DNA of 64,000 nucleotides. It comes from Beijerinckia mobilis. Its GTDB lineage: Bacteria; Pseudomonadota; Alphaproteobacteria; Rhizobiales; Beijerinckiaceae. Under the pieces are notes generated by a model. The model was given only the letters and a program-made list of their open reading frames with translations, searched no databases and was not told the origin of the DNA. Location of the stretch: assembly GCF_000745425.1 (NCBI RefSeq), contig NZ_JQJH01000005.1, positions 124,001 through 188,000 on the forward strand, in the 5' to 3' direction. Shown piece after piece: positions 1 to 7,699 of the stretch. A program made the position numbers and the translations under genes. Position 1 is the stretch's first letter, and each line of letters begins with the position of its first letter.

Positions 1-787
1 CCTCATCCAGCGCCCGCCGGTGCAAGGCCGGGATTTTCGCTTCCGGCGTCCTGAGATAGGCGGTGCCGATCTGGACTCCGGCGGCGCCGAGTGCGAAAGA
101 GGCGGCAATGCCGCGCCCGTCAGCGATGCCGCCCGCTGCGATGACCGGCAGGGCGATCGCGTCTACGATCAATGGCACGAGAGCGATCGTGCCGATTTGC
201 GTCGCCATATCGTCGCCGAGAAAGGTGCCGCGATGGCCGCCGGCCTCATAACCCATGGCGATGACGGCATCGACACCCCTTTCGGCGAGCCAGAGTGCCT
301 CGCTGACATTGGTTGCCGAGGCGATGATTTTGGCGCCGGTGTTTTTCACGCGATCGAGCAGCGCCGGCTCTGGCAAGCCGAAATGAAAGCTCACCACTTC
401 GGGGTGGAAACTCTCAACGATCGTGCAAAATTCCGCATCGAAAGGTGCTCGCCCGGTGGTCGGCAGCGGCGCTGCCGGATCGAGCCCTGTCTCGACATAA
501 TAAGGTGCCAGCCGCGCCCGCCATTGCATCTGGCCGACGGGATCAGCCTGCGGCATGGTGTGGCAGCAGAAATTGACATTGATGGGTCGCGTGGTTGCGC
601 CGCGCACCAGCGCCAAGGCATCCTGCAGCGCCGCAGCAGAATATTGTGCCGAGGGCAGGGAGCCGAGCCCGCCCGCATTGCTCACGGCGGCGACCATTTC
701 AGGCGTCGTCGCGCCCGCCATCGGCGCCTGAATGATCGGCAGCTCGATGCCGAAAAGATCGAGAAGACGTGTATCGGGCCAGGACAT
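1..787 (-). CDS. Nitronate monooxygenase (2-nitropropane dioxygenase family), partial
   Basis: Flavin (FMN) enzyme of the TIM-barrel NMO/NPD family, which oxidises alkyl nitronates to carbonyl compounds and nitrite. The minus-strand frame opens with ATG at 787 and stays open to base 1, so 262 residues are present and the C-terminus lies outside the window. Visible family motifs are QAPMAGATTPEM (residues 20-31), SNAGGLGSLPS (36-46), MGYEAGGHRG (178-187, with the His expected near the active site), VIAAGGIADGRG (215-226) and GAAGVQIGT (234-242), which form the FMN phosphate-binding region. It is cytoplasmic by sequence, with no signal peptide, and is divergent from dld. The substrate cannot be told; some family members are nitronate monooxygenases and others are enoyl-ACP reductases (FabK-like). 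The family call is secure, the exact reaction less so. Confidence 0.88.
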   Translation of the reverse strand, partial: MSWPDTRLLDLFGIELPIIQAPMAGATTPEMVAAVSNAGGLGSLPSAQYSAAALQDALALVRGATTRPINVNFCCHTMPQADPVGQMQWRARLAPYYVETGLDPAAPLPTTGRAPFDAEFCTIVESFHPEVVSFHFGLPEPALLDRVKNTGAKIIASATNVSEALWLAERGVDAVIAMGYEAGGHRGTFLGDDMATQIGTIALVPLIVDAIALPVIAAGGIADGRGIAASFALGAAGVQIGTAYLRTPEAKIPALHRRALDE

Positions 788-1026
788 ATCGGAACCTTGA
801 TCGATGGGGTCGCCGTGATCCCGTGGGAACTTGTGTACTGCGCTAGCAGAGAATCGCGCCGGGGCGGCATAGGGATTTGGTAAGAGAGGAGGCTGAAAGC
901 TATTTACTTCGCTCATTTACAAGGTCACACATAAGCGTATCTGGTCTGAAACGTGTGCGATTGCACTGCCGCCCGCGCCTTCGCCTAGCCCGAATCCTTG
1001 CCCGTTTGCGTAGCGGAGTAGCCGCC

Positions 1027-2763
1027 ATGACAGCCATTCTCGCGAAAGAACCCGTGGTGTCGGGTGTTGAGGTCATCGACAAGCCCCGCCTGATCGCGGA
1101 TCTGAAGGCGATCGTCGGCGACACGCATGTGCTGACGGACCCCGAGGCGACGCGCCGTTTTCGCACCGGCTTCCGTTTCGGTGGCGGCATGGCGATCGCG
1201 GTGGTGCGGCCCGGTAGTCTCCTCGAACAATGGAAAGTGCTGCAAGCTTGCGTTGCAGCCAATCGGATCGTCATCATGCAGGCGGCCAATACCGGCCTGA
1301 CCGGGGGGTCGACACCCGATGGCGACGATTATGATCGCGAGGTCGTCATCATCAACACCTTGCGGATGGACAGGCTCTATCTGATCGAGGAGGGCCGCCA
1401 GGTGGTCTGTCTGCCGGGTGCGACGCTTTACCGGCTCGAGCAGGCGCTGCGGCCCATCGGCCGCGAGCCACATTCGGTCATCGGCTCTTCCTGCATCGGT
1501 GCTTCGGTCTTCGGCGGAATTTGTAACAATTCCGGCGGCGCGCTCATCCAGCGCGGGCCGGCCTATACCCAAATGGCGCTCTATGCCCGTGTCGACGAAA
1601 CGGGCGTGATCGAACTCATCAATCATCTCGGCGTCAGTCTCGGCAATGATCCCGAAACGATCCTCAATAAGCTTGATGAGGGGGCCTTCGACGACAAGGA
1701 TGTGGACCATGATCCCGCGCGCCTTGCGTCAGATCATGATTACATCGATCACGTCCGCGATATTGAGGCCGATACGCCGGCGCGCTTCAATGCCGATCCG
1801 AAGCGCCTGTTTGAGGCCTCTGGCAGCGCCGGCAAGGTCATGCTCTTCGCCGTCCGGCTCGATACATTCCCCAAGGAAAAGGAAACAGCGGTTTTCTATA
1901 TCGGCACCAACGATCCCGCCGAGCTTACGGAGATTCGCCGGCATATTCTTGGCCAGTTCGAGACCCTGCCGGTCGCCGGCGAATATATGCATCGCACGGC
2001 CTTCGACATTGCCGAACTCTATGGCAAGGATACGTTTCTCGCGATCCGCGCGCTCGGCACCGACCGTCTGCCGAAACTGTTTGCCGCGAAGGCACGATTC
2101 GATGCCTTTACCAGCCGGTTCAAATTCCTGCCACGTGATCTTGCCGACAGATTGATGCAGGCGGCAAGCCGGCTGTTTCCCAGCCATCTGCCAGCGCCCA
2201 TGAAGGACTATCGCAACCGTTTCGAACATCATCTGATGCTGAAAATGGCCGGTCCCGGCATTGCCGAGGCGCGCTCCTATCTGGAATCCCTGCCGCTCGC
2301 GCAGGGCGGCTTTTTCGAATGCACGCGGGAAGAAGGGGAAAAGGCTTTTCTGCATCGTTTCGCGACGGCTGGCGCGGCGATCCGTTACCGCGCGATCCAT
2401 GCTGATGAAGTGGAGGACATTGTCGCGCTCGATATTGCCCTGCGCCGCAACGATCGCGACTGGCTGGAAAATCTACCGTCTGAATTCGATCCGCCGATCC
2501 TGCACAGGCTCTATTACGGCCATTTTTTCTGTCACGTCTTCCATCAGGATTATATCGTGCGCAAAGGCCATGACACGATGGATCTTGAACATCGCATGTG
2601 GACCTTGCTCGACAAGCGTGGCGCGCAATATCCGGCGGAACATAACGTCGGCCATCTGTATCATGCCAAACCGGCGCTCGTCAGCCATTACCGGACGCTC
2701 GATCCGTGCAATTGCTTCAATCCCGGAATCGGCCATACGTCGAGAAAGGCCCATTGGGTATAG
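1027..2763 (+). CDS. dld: Quinone-dependent D-lactate dehydrogenase
   Basis: FAD-linked peripheral membrane enzyme that oxidises D-lactate to pyruvate and passes electrons to the quinone pool. The product is 578 residues, close to the E. coli Dld length. The FAD-binding (PCMH/VAO-type) domain fills the first third, with NTGLTGGSTPDGDDYDREVV near residues 86-105 and GSSCIGASVFGGICNNSGG near 150-168. The C-terminal part has the Dld-specific membrane-binding and cap domains and ends in the conserved region HNVGHLYHAKPALVSHYRTL followed by DPCNCFNPGIG. The frame is open upstream to about 877, but ATG 1027 gives the family N-terminus and is preceded by GCGGAG; the upstream extension looks non-coding. 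The gene is divergent from the nitronate monooxygenase gene, and a tandem repeat covers its stop codon. Confidence 0.95.
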   Translation: MTAILAKEPVVSGVEVIDKPRLIADLKAIVGDTHVLTDPEATRRFRTGFRFGGGMAIAVVRPGSLLEQWKVLQACVAANRIVIMQAANTGLTGGSTPDGDDYDREVVIINTLRMDRLYLIEEGRQVVCLPGATLYRLEQALRPIGREPHSVIGSSCIGASVFGGICNNSGGALIQRGPAYTQMALYARVDETGVIELINHLGVSLGNDPETILNKLDEGAFDDKDVDHDPARLASDHDYIDHVRDIEADTPARFNADPKRLFEASGSAGKVMLFAVRLDTFPKEKETAVFYIGTNDPAELTEIRRHILGQFETLPVAGEYMHRTAFDIAELYGKDTFLAIRALGTDRLPKLFAAKARFDAFTSRFKFLPRDLADRLMQAASRLFPSHLPAPMKDYRNRFEHHLMLKMAGPGIAEARSYLESLPLAQGGFFECTREEGEKAFLHRFATAGAAIRYRAIHADEVEDIVALDIALRRNDRDWLENLPSEFDPPILHRLYYGHFFCHVFHQDYIVRKGHDTMDLEHRMWTLLDKRGAQYPAEHNVGHLYHAKPALVSHYRTLDPCNCFNPGIGHTSRKAHWV

Positions 2764-2794
2764 GCGGGGGGTATAGGCGGGGGGTATAGGCGGG
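2757..2794. repeat. 13-bp tandem repeat over the dld stop codon
   Basis: The unit TATAGGCGGGGGG occurs twice in full and a third time in part, immediately at and after the dld TAG codon. Each copy carries a TAG. It may be a replication-slippage tract; no hairpin is obvious. Confidence 0.8.
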
Positions 2795-2827
2795 CACCTG
2801 GAGGCGCCGGAAACAGCCGTATGGACG

Positions 2828-3367
2828 TCAATTATTATTATAGCGGATCCAGAAGCGCGGGGCGTTGTTGTCGTTCATACCACCGGTGGTGGCGCCGAGA
2901 CTGATGAGGTCCTTCACACCGCCGGTTCCGGCACCGAGCACGGTTCCATTGATACCGCCGAGGAAAGCACCATCATAGACGTTGTCCCTTAATCCGCCGG
3001 AGCCGACCGGCAGGGAGCGGCCATTGCCCAGAAGGCCGCCGGTCCGTGAACCATAGGTCAAGAAATCCTTGATGCCGCCGGTGCCGACATTGACGGCCAA
3101 ATTATTGATGCCGCCGACGGCGTTGCCGATCCCGTTTCCCGTGCCGCCGGTGCCCGCGCCTTGGTGACTAAAGCCGAGCCGTTGATAGGTGTTGCGCGTC
3201 GTGATGCGGCTCGTTGGTGGTGCGAGACCCTCGCCGCCGACGCCGGTTCCGACAATACCACCCTGCCCATTGACCGGCGGTGGTGTGAAGGCATTGAATT
3301 GCTGGGCCATGGCGGAAGAGGCGGGAACCGCAAGGCTGGCGCCAAGGAGGAGCGAAGCGAGTTTCAT
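2828..3367 (-). CDS. Secreted glycine-rich repeat protein, function unknown
   Basis: A 179-residue protein starting at ATG 3367, where a clear Sec signal peptide begins (MKLASLLLGASLAVPASSAMAQQ, cleavage likely after AMA). The upstream in-frame extension to 3475 lacks signal-peptide character and is not used here. The mature protein is rich in Gly, Asn and Thr and contains at least three degenerate repeats of about 25 residues with a core of GTGG-I/V/L-K/R-D followed by a GG-containing turn: VGTGGIKDFLTYG, VGSGGLRDNVYDG and AGTGGVKDLISLG. I recognise no named family. The repeats suggest an extracellular or surface structural role, which is inference only. It is convergent with dld and no operon partner is evident. 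Confidence 0.72.
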   Translation of the reverse strand: MKLASLLLGASLAVPASSAMAQQFNAFTPPPVNGQGGIVGTGVGGEGLAPPTSRITTRNTYQRLGFSHQGAGTGGTGNGIGNAVGGINNLAVNVGTGGIKDFLTYGSRTGGLLGNGRSLPVGSGGLRDNVYDGAFLGGINGTVLGAGTGGVKDLISLGATTGGMNDNNAPRFWIRYNNN

Positions 3368-3504
3368 GGGGCCGGCCTTTCGATCATCCTGCCGTCCCTT
3401 CTCCGCGCCGGATGATCCGAGCCGAACGGTGCGGAACGCGACGAAACCTCTAGCAAATATCGGCTGATTGGACAATGCGGCGGGCGCCCGTCATGGCCAG
3501 CCTG

Positions 3505-3873
3505 TCAATGCCAGGGACGGTAATGTCTCCAGTAGGGGCTGCGCTTGAGGTGCTGGTGTTTTGCCCTTCGATTGCCCTCAGGATTGCCGAGCGCGTTGGG
3601 ACCGAGACTTTGTGGAACCGGTTCATCGATGAGTTCTTGATGCTGTCCGAGCCGGGGAGACCGTCCGATATGGGCCTCGTTTCCCAGCATATTGGGATAG
3701 GGGACGGGCAAAAGAGTCTGTTCACCATGCGCCTCGCCAAATATGCAGCCGAGGATCAAGGTCGCAGCCACGCAGCGAATCCGTAAAATTTCGGGGCAGC
3801 GAAAGTGCAAGTCCAAAGTCTCGAATGTATGGCCGGCCGAAGGTGCGATCGCCCCTCCGATGATCCCGCTCAT
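3505..3873 (-). CDS. Possible small secreted protein, unknown
   Basis: An open frame of 122 codons. Its middle reads like a signal peptide (LRIRCVAATLILGCIFGEA, then HGEQ) followed by a Pro/Asn/His-rich tail ending YWRHYRPWH. The start is unclear: ATG 3873 puts about 30 unlikely residues before the hydrophobic stretch, while GTG 3771 or a rare ATT near 3786 would place the signal peptide at the N-terminus. No good ribosome-binding site precedes any of them. It may be a real small exported protein or a decayed one. The opposite strand over the same region shows no better candidate. Confidence 0.35.
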   Translation of the reverse strand: MSGIIGGAIAPSAGHTFETLDLHFRCPEILRIRCVAATLILGCIFGEAHGEQTLLPVPYPNMLGNEAHIGRSPRLGQHQELIDEPVPQSLGPNALGNPEGNRRAKHQHLKRSPYWRHYRPWH

Positions 3874-4174
3874 CAGTCCCGATAAATTGGGATCGATGAC
3901 GGTTCAGGGAAAGCCCTTGCCAGTGGTTGGGGCGAGGGAATCCCCGTCTTCAGGCGGGTCAATGGAGAATCGTTCGGAAAAGCGCGAGGCGCTCACATAG
4001 GAGGAGCGAAACACCAAGGAAACCGTTAACACGCGATGCGGGAAAGGGGGATGAAGCGATCCTTCAACTCTCCGTGCCTTTCCGGGATTTAATTTGGTTT
4101 TCCCGGATGTTACTCCTACGCTTCCGCCACTTCACGAAGGATGAAGTCCTGTCTCTGAAGCGGACGGCGTTTCA
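3874..4174. other. Intergenic, nothing recognised
   Basis: The short open frames here have no protein-like composition, start signals or motifs. An AACCGTTAACAC motif lies near 4019-4030, but it is a single TTAA half-site and is not called. Confidence 0.5.
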
Positions 4175-4495
4175 ATGATAAAAATCAGCGATCATGGCCT
4201 TAAGGCCATCCTTTTGCTCGGGGTTCTTACCGTCGGCGGCGCTGCCCTTGCCGAAGGGACCACGACTCGGCCACGCAAGGCCAAGACAAATTCCACGGTG
4301 GCCATACCAACCGTCTCGGTGACCACCGATCAGCCGCCGCGGTCCGGGAGCGTGCCGATGGATTTCTCGGGCATGAGCAAGCGGGGTGCCGACCTGCCGC
4401 TGGATGCGGAATTGCGGGCAAAGCGTGGCGGGGCCACCGGTCCGGGGTCGCTGTCCAACAATAATAGAAGTCTCGGGACGAGCATCCATTTTTGA
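4175..4495 (+). CDS. Small exported protein, unknown
   Basis: A 106-residue protein. The N-terminus MIKISDHGLKAILLLGVLTV is followed by GGAALAEG, giving a positively charged start, hydrophobic core and AXA-like cleavage site typical of Sec export. The mature part is short, rich in Thr, Ser, Arg and Gly, and has no family motif that I recognise (RADLPLDAELRAKRGG-like centre). It is likely periplasmic or secreted. The 5' neighbour is on the other strand, so it is probably monocistronic. Confidence rests on the signal peptide and on the lack of a competing frame. Confidence 0.6.
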   Translation: MIKISDHGLKAILLLGVLTVGGAALAEGTTTRPRKAKTNSTVAIPTVSVTTDQPPRSGSVPMDFSGMSKRGADLPLDAELRAKRGGATGPGSLSNNNRSLGTSIHF

Positions 4496-4855
4496 CGCTG
4501 GCGGCCGGAGGGAATGAACCGAAGGCTTGGGCACTTCAAAACCCTTCAATCCAATTCGCAAACGTTCCAGAGGGAAAGGGTCCAGAGGCGAACCAACGTG
4601 TTTTCGCATGAATCCAGCAATGCTCCCATCGACGATCGGCGCATTGTCAGGGCAGGAAAATCGACAGGCGAGGTGCCATCACCGAGCCATGATCCAGCCG
4701 GGCCGGATCATGGCGGATCTCGGAAGGCCATGGCACGAAAATGGTTCGGTGCTCGAAGGTTCATGCGCGATGGATGAAGAATGTCATGCGCATCGGGGAA
4801 TGGGGGAAGATGTGCATTCGGCAATGCGCATCATGATGATTCCGATTGATCATCG
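4496..4855. other. Intergenic, no gene supported
   Basis: Two overlapping plus-strand open frames (starting near 4514 and 4527) span this stretch but show no motif and no start signal. They are treated as chance. Confidence 0.5.
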
Positions 4856-4917
4856 TTAGAGCATTTTCAGTTTGGATTGCATCATTACGCGAGTCAAATG
4901 AGTTGAAAATGCTCTAA
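4856..4917. repeat. Inverted repeat, 14-bp arms, AGAGCATTTT type
   Basis: TTAGAGCATTTTCA at 4856-4869 is matched perfectly by TGAAAATGCTCTAA at 4904-4917, leaving a 34-base spacer. AGAGCATTTT-type arms are familiar to me from dispersed intergenic palindromes in Rhizobiales genomes. It lies downstream of the DUF882 gene, right beside a second hairpin. Confidence 0.75.
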
Positions 4918-4928
4918 TTTTTCCCGTG

Positions 4929-4958
4929 GAGCATCTTCGGAAACATCCGAAGATGCTC
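4929..4958. terminator. Perfect 13-bp hairpin, putative terminator
   Basis: GAGCATCTTCGGA, loop AACA, TCCGAAGATGCTC. It sits about 60 bases beyond the 3' end of the minus-strand DUF882 gene. It lacks a U-tract on either strand, so it may be an mRNA 3'-end stabiliser or part of the dispersed palindrome next to it rather than an intrinsic terminator. Confidence 0.55.
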
Positions 4959-5020
4959 TAGCGCCCCAGAATGGTGCTGGACGGCTGTCTCCGGAATCCC
5001 AGAAGCGGAGTGTTGCCTTG

Positions 5021-7003
5021 TTACCGCAGCGGGTTCCCGCTCACGCGCGGCGCCGTCCTGTCGATGACACGCACGGCATTGTTTGGGGCGCGCTGCGCAA
5101 CATTATCCGCCGTCATGAAGCGATTGGTTGCCGGCTCCTCCGATGACGATTTGAAGGCGGTGGTCACACCGGCGGTCAATGTCTTGGAGAGAATGGGCGC
5201 GGAAGCCTTGGCCGCCGTCCTCAGGCCGTTCGCGCTGGCACCGAACATTGCGGGGCCGGCGTTCTTCATTTCCGTGGTCCCGGTCATGACCCAGAAATTG
5301 GACGGATCGAGCCGGGCGGGCGCCATCTCCGCTTTTTGAACCGGCGCCAGTATCGACGACAACGATCTGGAGGCCGTCTCGGCCCGCGATCCCTTGGCGG
5401 GGCGATCGGCGGCCGGTGCGAGTGCGGATTTAACCGCCGCGGTTTTCATCGTGGCAGCGGTCCGCAATCCCTGCATCGGCGCATAGGCGAGAATCGTTTG
5501 CGAGGCGTTGGGAACCGGCGCCGTTGTATAGCCGGATGCCGCTGTGGCGTTCGCCGATGGTTTATCCTCTTTCTTTCCCTGGGTGATCAGGCTTGGCAGA
5601 GCGGCCGCCGTCTGCACGGGAGCTGCTGGTGGCTCCTGCGCGGGACGCACCGGTGGGACGGGCGGCTGCGGTTGCGCCACGGCCTCTGTTTCCGCCGGAA
5701 CGATGGGTTTCGTGGGCAGAGGCCGCAAAAGCGATTCACCCGCAGCCTCGGCTGGCGTGAGCGCCGCCAAAGCCATTGGCCTGCTGGGTGGTACGGGAAC
5801 GGCGGGTGCTGGTGCCGCAGCCGCGGTGTTTTCGATATCGGCGGCGAGATCGCTGGGGCGACGCGGCGGCAGCATGAGAGCGGTTTCGATGGATTTTTCC
5901 GCTTTGCCTGCCGTATTTTCGAGCTCGGGCGCGATGCTGGCCGTCATAAGCTCGCGATCAAGCACGGGCCTGGCGGGCGGCAGGACGGCGACAGCTGCCC
6001 GGGTCGGTTCTGGCGTGTGCGGAGTCTCAGGCGCTTGCCTTGTGGCAGCCAGCGGGGCGGGTGCTGGGGCTGTGGCATGGGATGCCGCGAGCGGGGCGCT
6101 CGTGAAGGGGGCGCGATTGCCGTTCGAGGGAACCGGCAGATCCTCCAGCTCGCCGCGGGAAGCCACCTGCGTCCGCTGCGGTTTCGGCCGCGTATAGCGC
6201 GGCGGCGGCTGGACCTCGCCTTCATCCTCCTCGTCCTTCGCGCCAAACAGCCACGCGAAGAAGTTTTTCGGTTTCGATTCCGCCATATAGACCGGCGTGC
6301 CGCCGTTCGCCTCGATTTCGGCGCGGGCCTCCTCGAAGCGCGGCATCGTGCGGCCGTCCGCGGCCAAATGCACGGTCTTGCCGTCCGGGAACAGGCGTGC
6401 CAGCTGGTCATAGCTCATACGCGGCCAGGAACGGACGTGGCCGACATCGAGATGGACGAAATTGGAACTCGAATAATAGCCGACGCCACCCCTTTGCATC
6501 CGCATGCCGATTTCGCGGATCCGTTCCATCGACATGCCGGGCATGGTCGTATCCATGGCCTTGCCCAGCATGTGCTGGGAAAATTTGGCGACCGCCCGCG
6601 AACGGGCGCGCAGCATGGCGTTGGTTTCGGGTGAGCGGTAGGCGGAATAAACGACGATCGGCTGATGGGCACCTGCCGCGCGATAGGTTTCCCAGACGAC
6701 GTCGAACAGCCGCGGATCCATATTGGTCTGCTCATCGCGGCGGAAATCGCGGAGAAACCAGTTCAGCTTATGCAGGACGGATGGGTCATAGTGCCCGTTG
6801 ATCCGGAAGGTCGCCTCGATCGATTCACCGGTATGGGCATGATAGAGACTGATCGTCCGTGTATCGCCATTGGCTTCCGCCGTCTCCGTCGAGATGGGAA
6901 GCGTGAGGCTGATCAGAAAAGTGGCGAGACCAGCCGCAAGTGGCAGCTGCGCGGTCCGGGCGGGCAATCGGCTGGATATTGGTCGGCCGTTCAGAGGGCG
7001 CAA
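5021..7003 (-). CDS. DUF882 / YcbK-like M15 peptidase with Pro/Ala-rich tail
   Basis: Predicted exported murein hydrolase-like protein of 660 residues. Residues 20-36 form a hydrophobic export segment. Residues about 46-200 are the DUF882 (peptidase M15_2) domain: VVYSAYRSPETNAML (117-131), SQHMLGKAMD (142-151) and FVHLDVGHVRSWPR (182-195), supplying the probable zinc ligands H144, D151 and H184. DUF882 proteins are usually around 200-300 residues, so the roughly 400-residue C-terminal region, rich in Pro, Ala and Thr and without motifs, is an unusual addition and may span the envelope or peptidoglycan. The only start in frame ahead of the signal segment is TTG at 7003, preceded by GAGAG. The L,D-transpeptidase gene lies upstream on the same strand, which fits a cell-wall role. 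Confidence 0.88.
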   Translation of the reverse strand: MRPLNGRPISSRLPARTAQLPLAAGLATFLISLTLPISTETAEANGDTRTISLYHAHTGESIEATFRINGHYDPSVLHKLNWFLRDFRRDEQTNMDPRLFDVVWETYRAAGAHQPIVVYSAYRSPETNAMLRARSRAVAKFSQHMLGKAMDTTMPGMSMERIREIGMRMQRGGVGYYSSSNFVHLDVGHVRSWPRMSYDQLARLFPDGKTVHLAADGRTMPRFEEARAEIEANGGTPVYMAESKPKNFFAWLFGAKDEEDEGEVQPPPRYTRPKPQRTQVASRGELEDLPVPSNGNRAPFTSAPLAASHATAPAPAPLAATRQAPETPHTPEPTRAAVAVLPPARPVLDRELMTASIAPELENTAGKAEKSIETALMLPPRRPSDLAADIENTAAAAPAPAVPVPPSRPMALAALTPAEAAGESLLRPLPTKPIVPAETEAVAQPQPPVPPVRPAQEPPAAPVQTAAALPSLITQGKKEDKPSANATAASGYTTAPVPNASQTILAYAPMQGLRTAATMKTAAVKSALAPAADRPAKGSRAETASRSLSSILAPVQKAEMAPARLDPSNFWVMTGTTEMKNAGPAMFGASANGLRTAAKASAPILSKTLTAGVTTAFKSSSEEPATNRFMTADNVAQRAPNNAVRVIDRTAPRVSGNPLR

Positions 7004-7699
7004 TCGATTTCTCTCGCGGTTCTGGGTCGTTACCTGCGAAGCGGAAACTCCAGCCTGAACGGCGGGACGCGAAACGTCCCATCGTCATGGATCGGCCTGC
7101 AAAACTCTGTCTCCGCCGAAATCGCCCGGGATGTCCGGCAGGATTTCCCATGCGATGGATGCGGACTTGTGACAACGAACTACCGGCCGGAGGCTGAAAT
7201 CTTCACCCTTCGTTTATGATGACCGAATCTTTAACCGAGAACCGTTAACGCCGAGTACATAGCCGAACACCGGACGACGAAAACGCTTCCCCCCGTTTGC
7301 AGAAGTGAGGTTCTTCCAAATGGCTTGGCCACGAGGAGAGCCCTCGACGCCACCTAAAGTGGCGAATATGGCAAGTCTGTGTCGTGGCTGTAACGATTTG
7401 GCACTGATTGTTCAAACAGCCCGCGGCAAAGCGCCCGATGCTGGTCTTGCAGCTTCGCCTCTGCAGGCGCGGGAGGATGAAGTTACGGTTGATCTTGCTT
7501 CGTGAGAGCAAAATCAATGCTGCCTCGATTTGGATTGCAAACTTCGGACAGTTTACTTGGTTGGGCTTGCACGGGCCTGACTCAACGCGATCCAGCCTTG
7601 GCTCTCATCGCTTGCCGCGGGCGACGCGCAAGTCGATGGCCGGTGCGATGCGGGTAAGGAGCGGCGGGGGAAAGGGGGCTTTTATCCCGCCAAAAATAG
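7004..7699. other. Intergenic between two cell-wall genes
   Basis: About 700 bases without a credible gene. Near 7231-7249 there is TTAA-N10-TTAAC, which resembles two CtrA half-sites but has the wrong spacing (N7 expected), so it is not called. Short open frames on both strands lack motifs. Confidence 0.5.

Noticed and set aside
20-883. 287-codon plus-strand open frame at the left edge
   Set aside because: It lies antisense to the nitronate monooxygenase gene, whose motifs are clear. The plus-strand product is Arg/Gly-rich with no motif.
4514-4859. Overlapping plus-strand open frames
   Set aside because: No start signals, composition or motifs of a real gene.
5336-6634. 432-codon plus-strand open frame
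   Set aside because: Antisense to the DUF882 gene, with the Arg/Gly/Trp-rich composition typical of a shadow of a GC-rich gene.
7231-7249. TTAA-N10-TTAAC ahead of the DUF882 gene as a CtrA site
   Set aside because: The spacing is ten rather than the seven expected, and it lies more than 200 bases from the start codon.
7398-7413. TGGCAC-like sequence as a sigma-54 promoter
   Set aside because: The -12 GC element is not at the required spacing.
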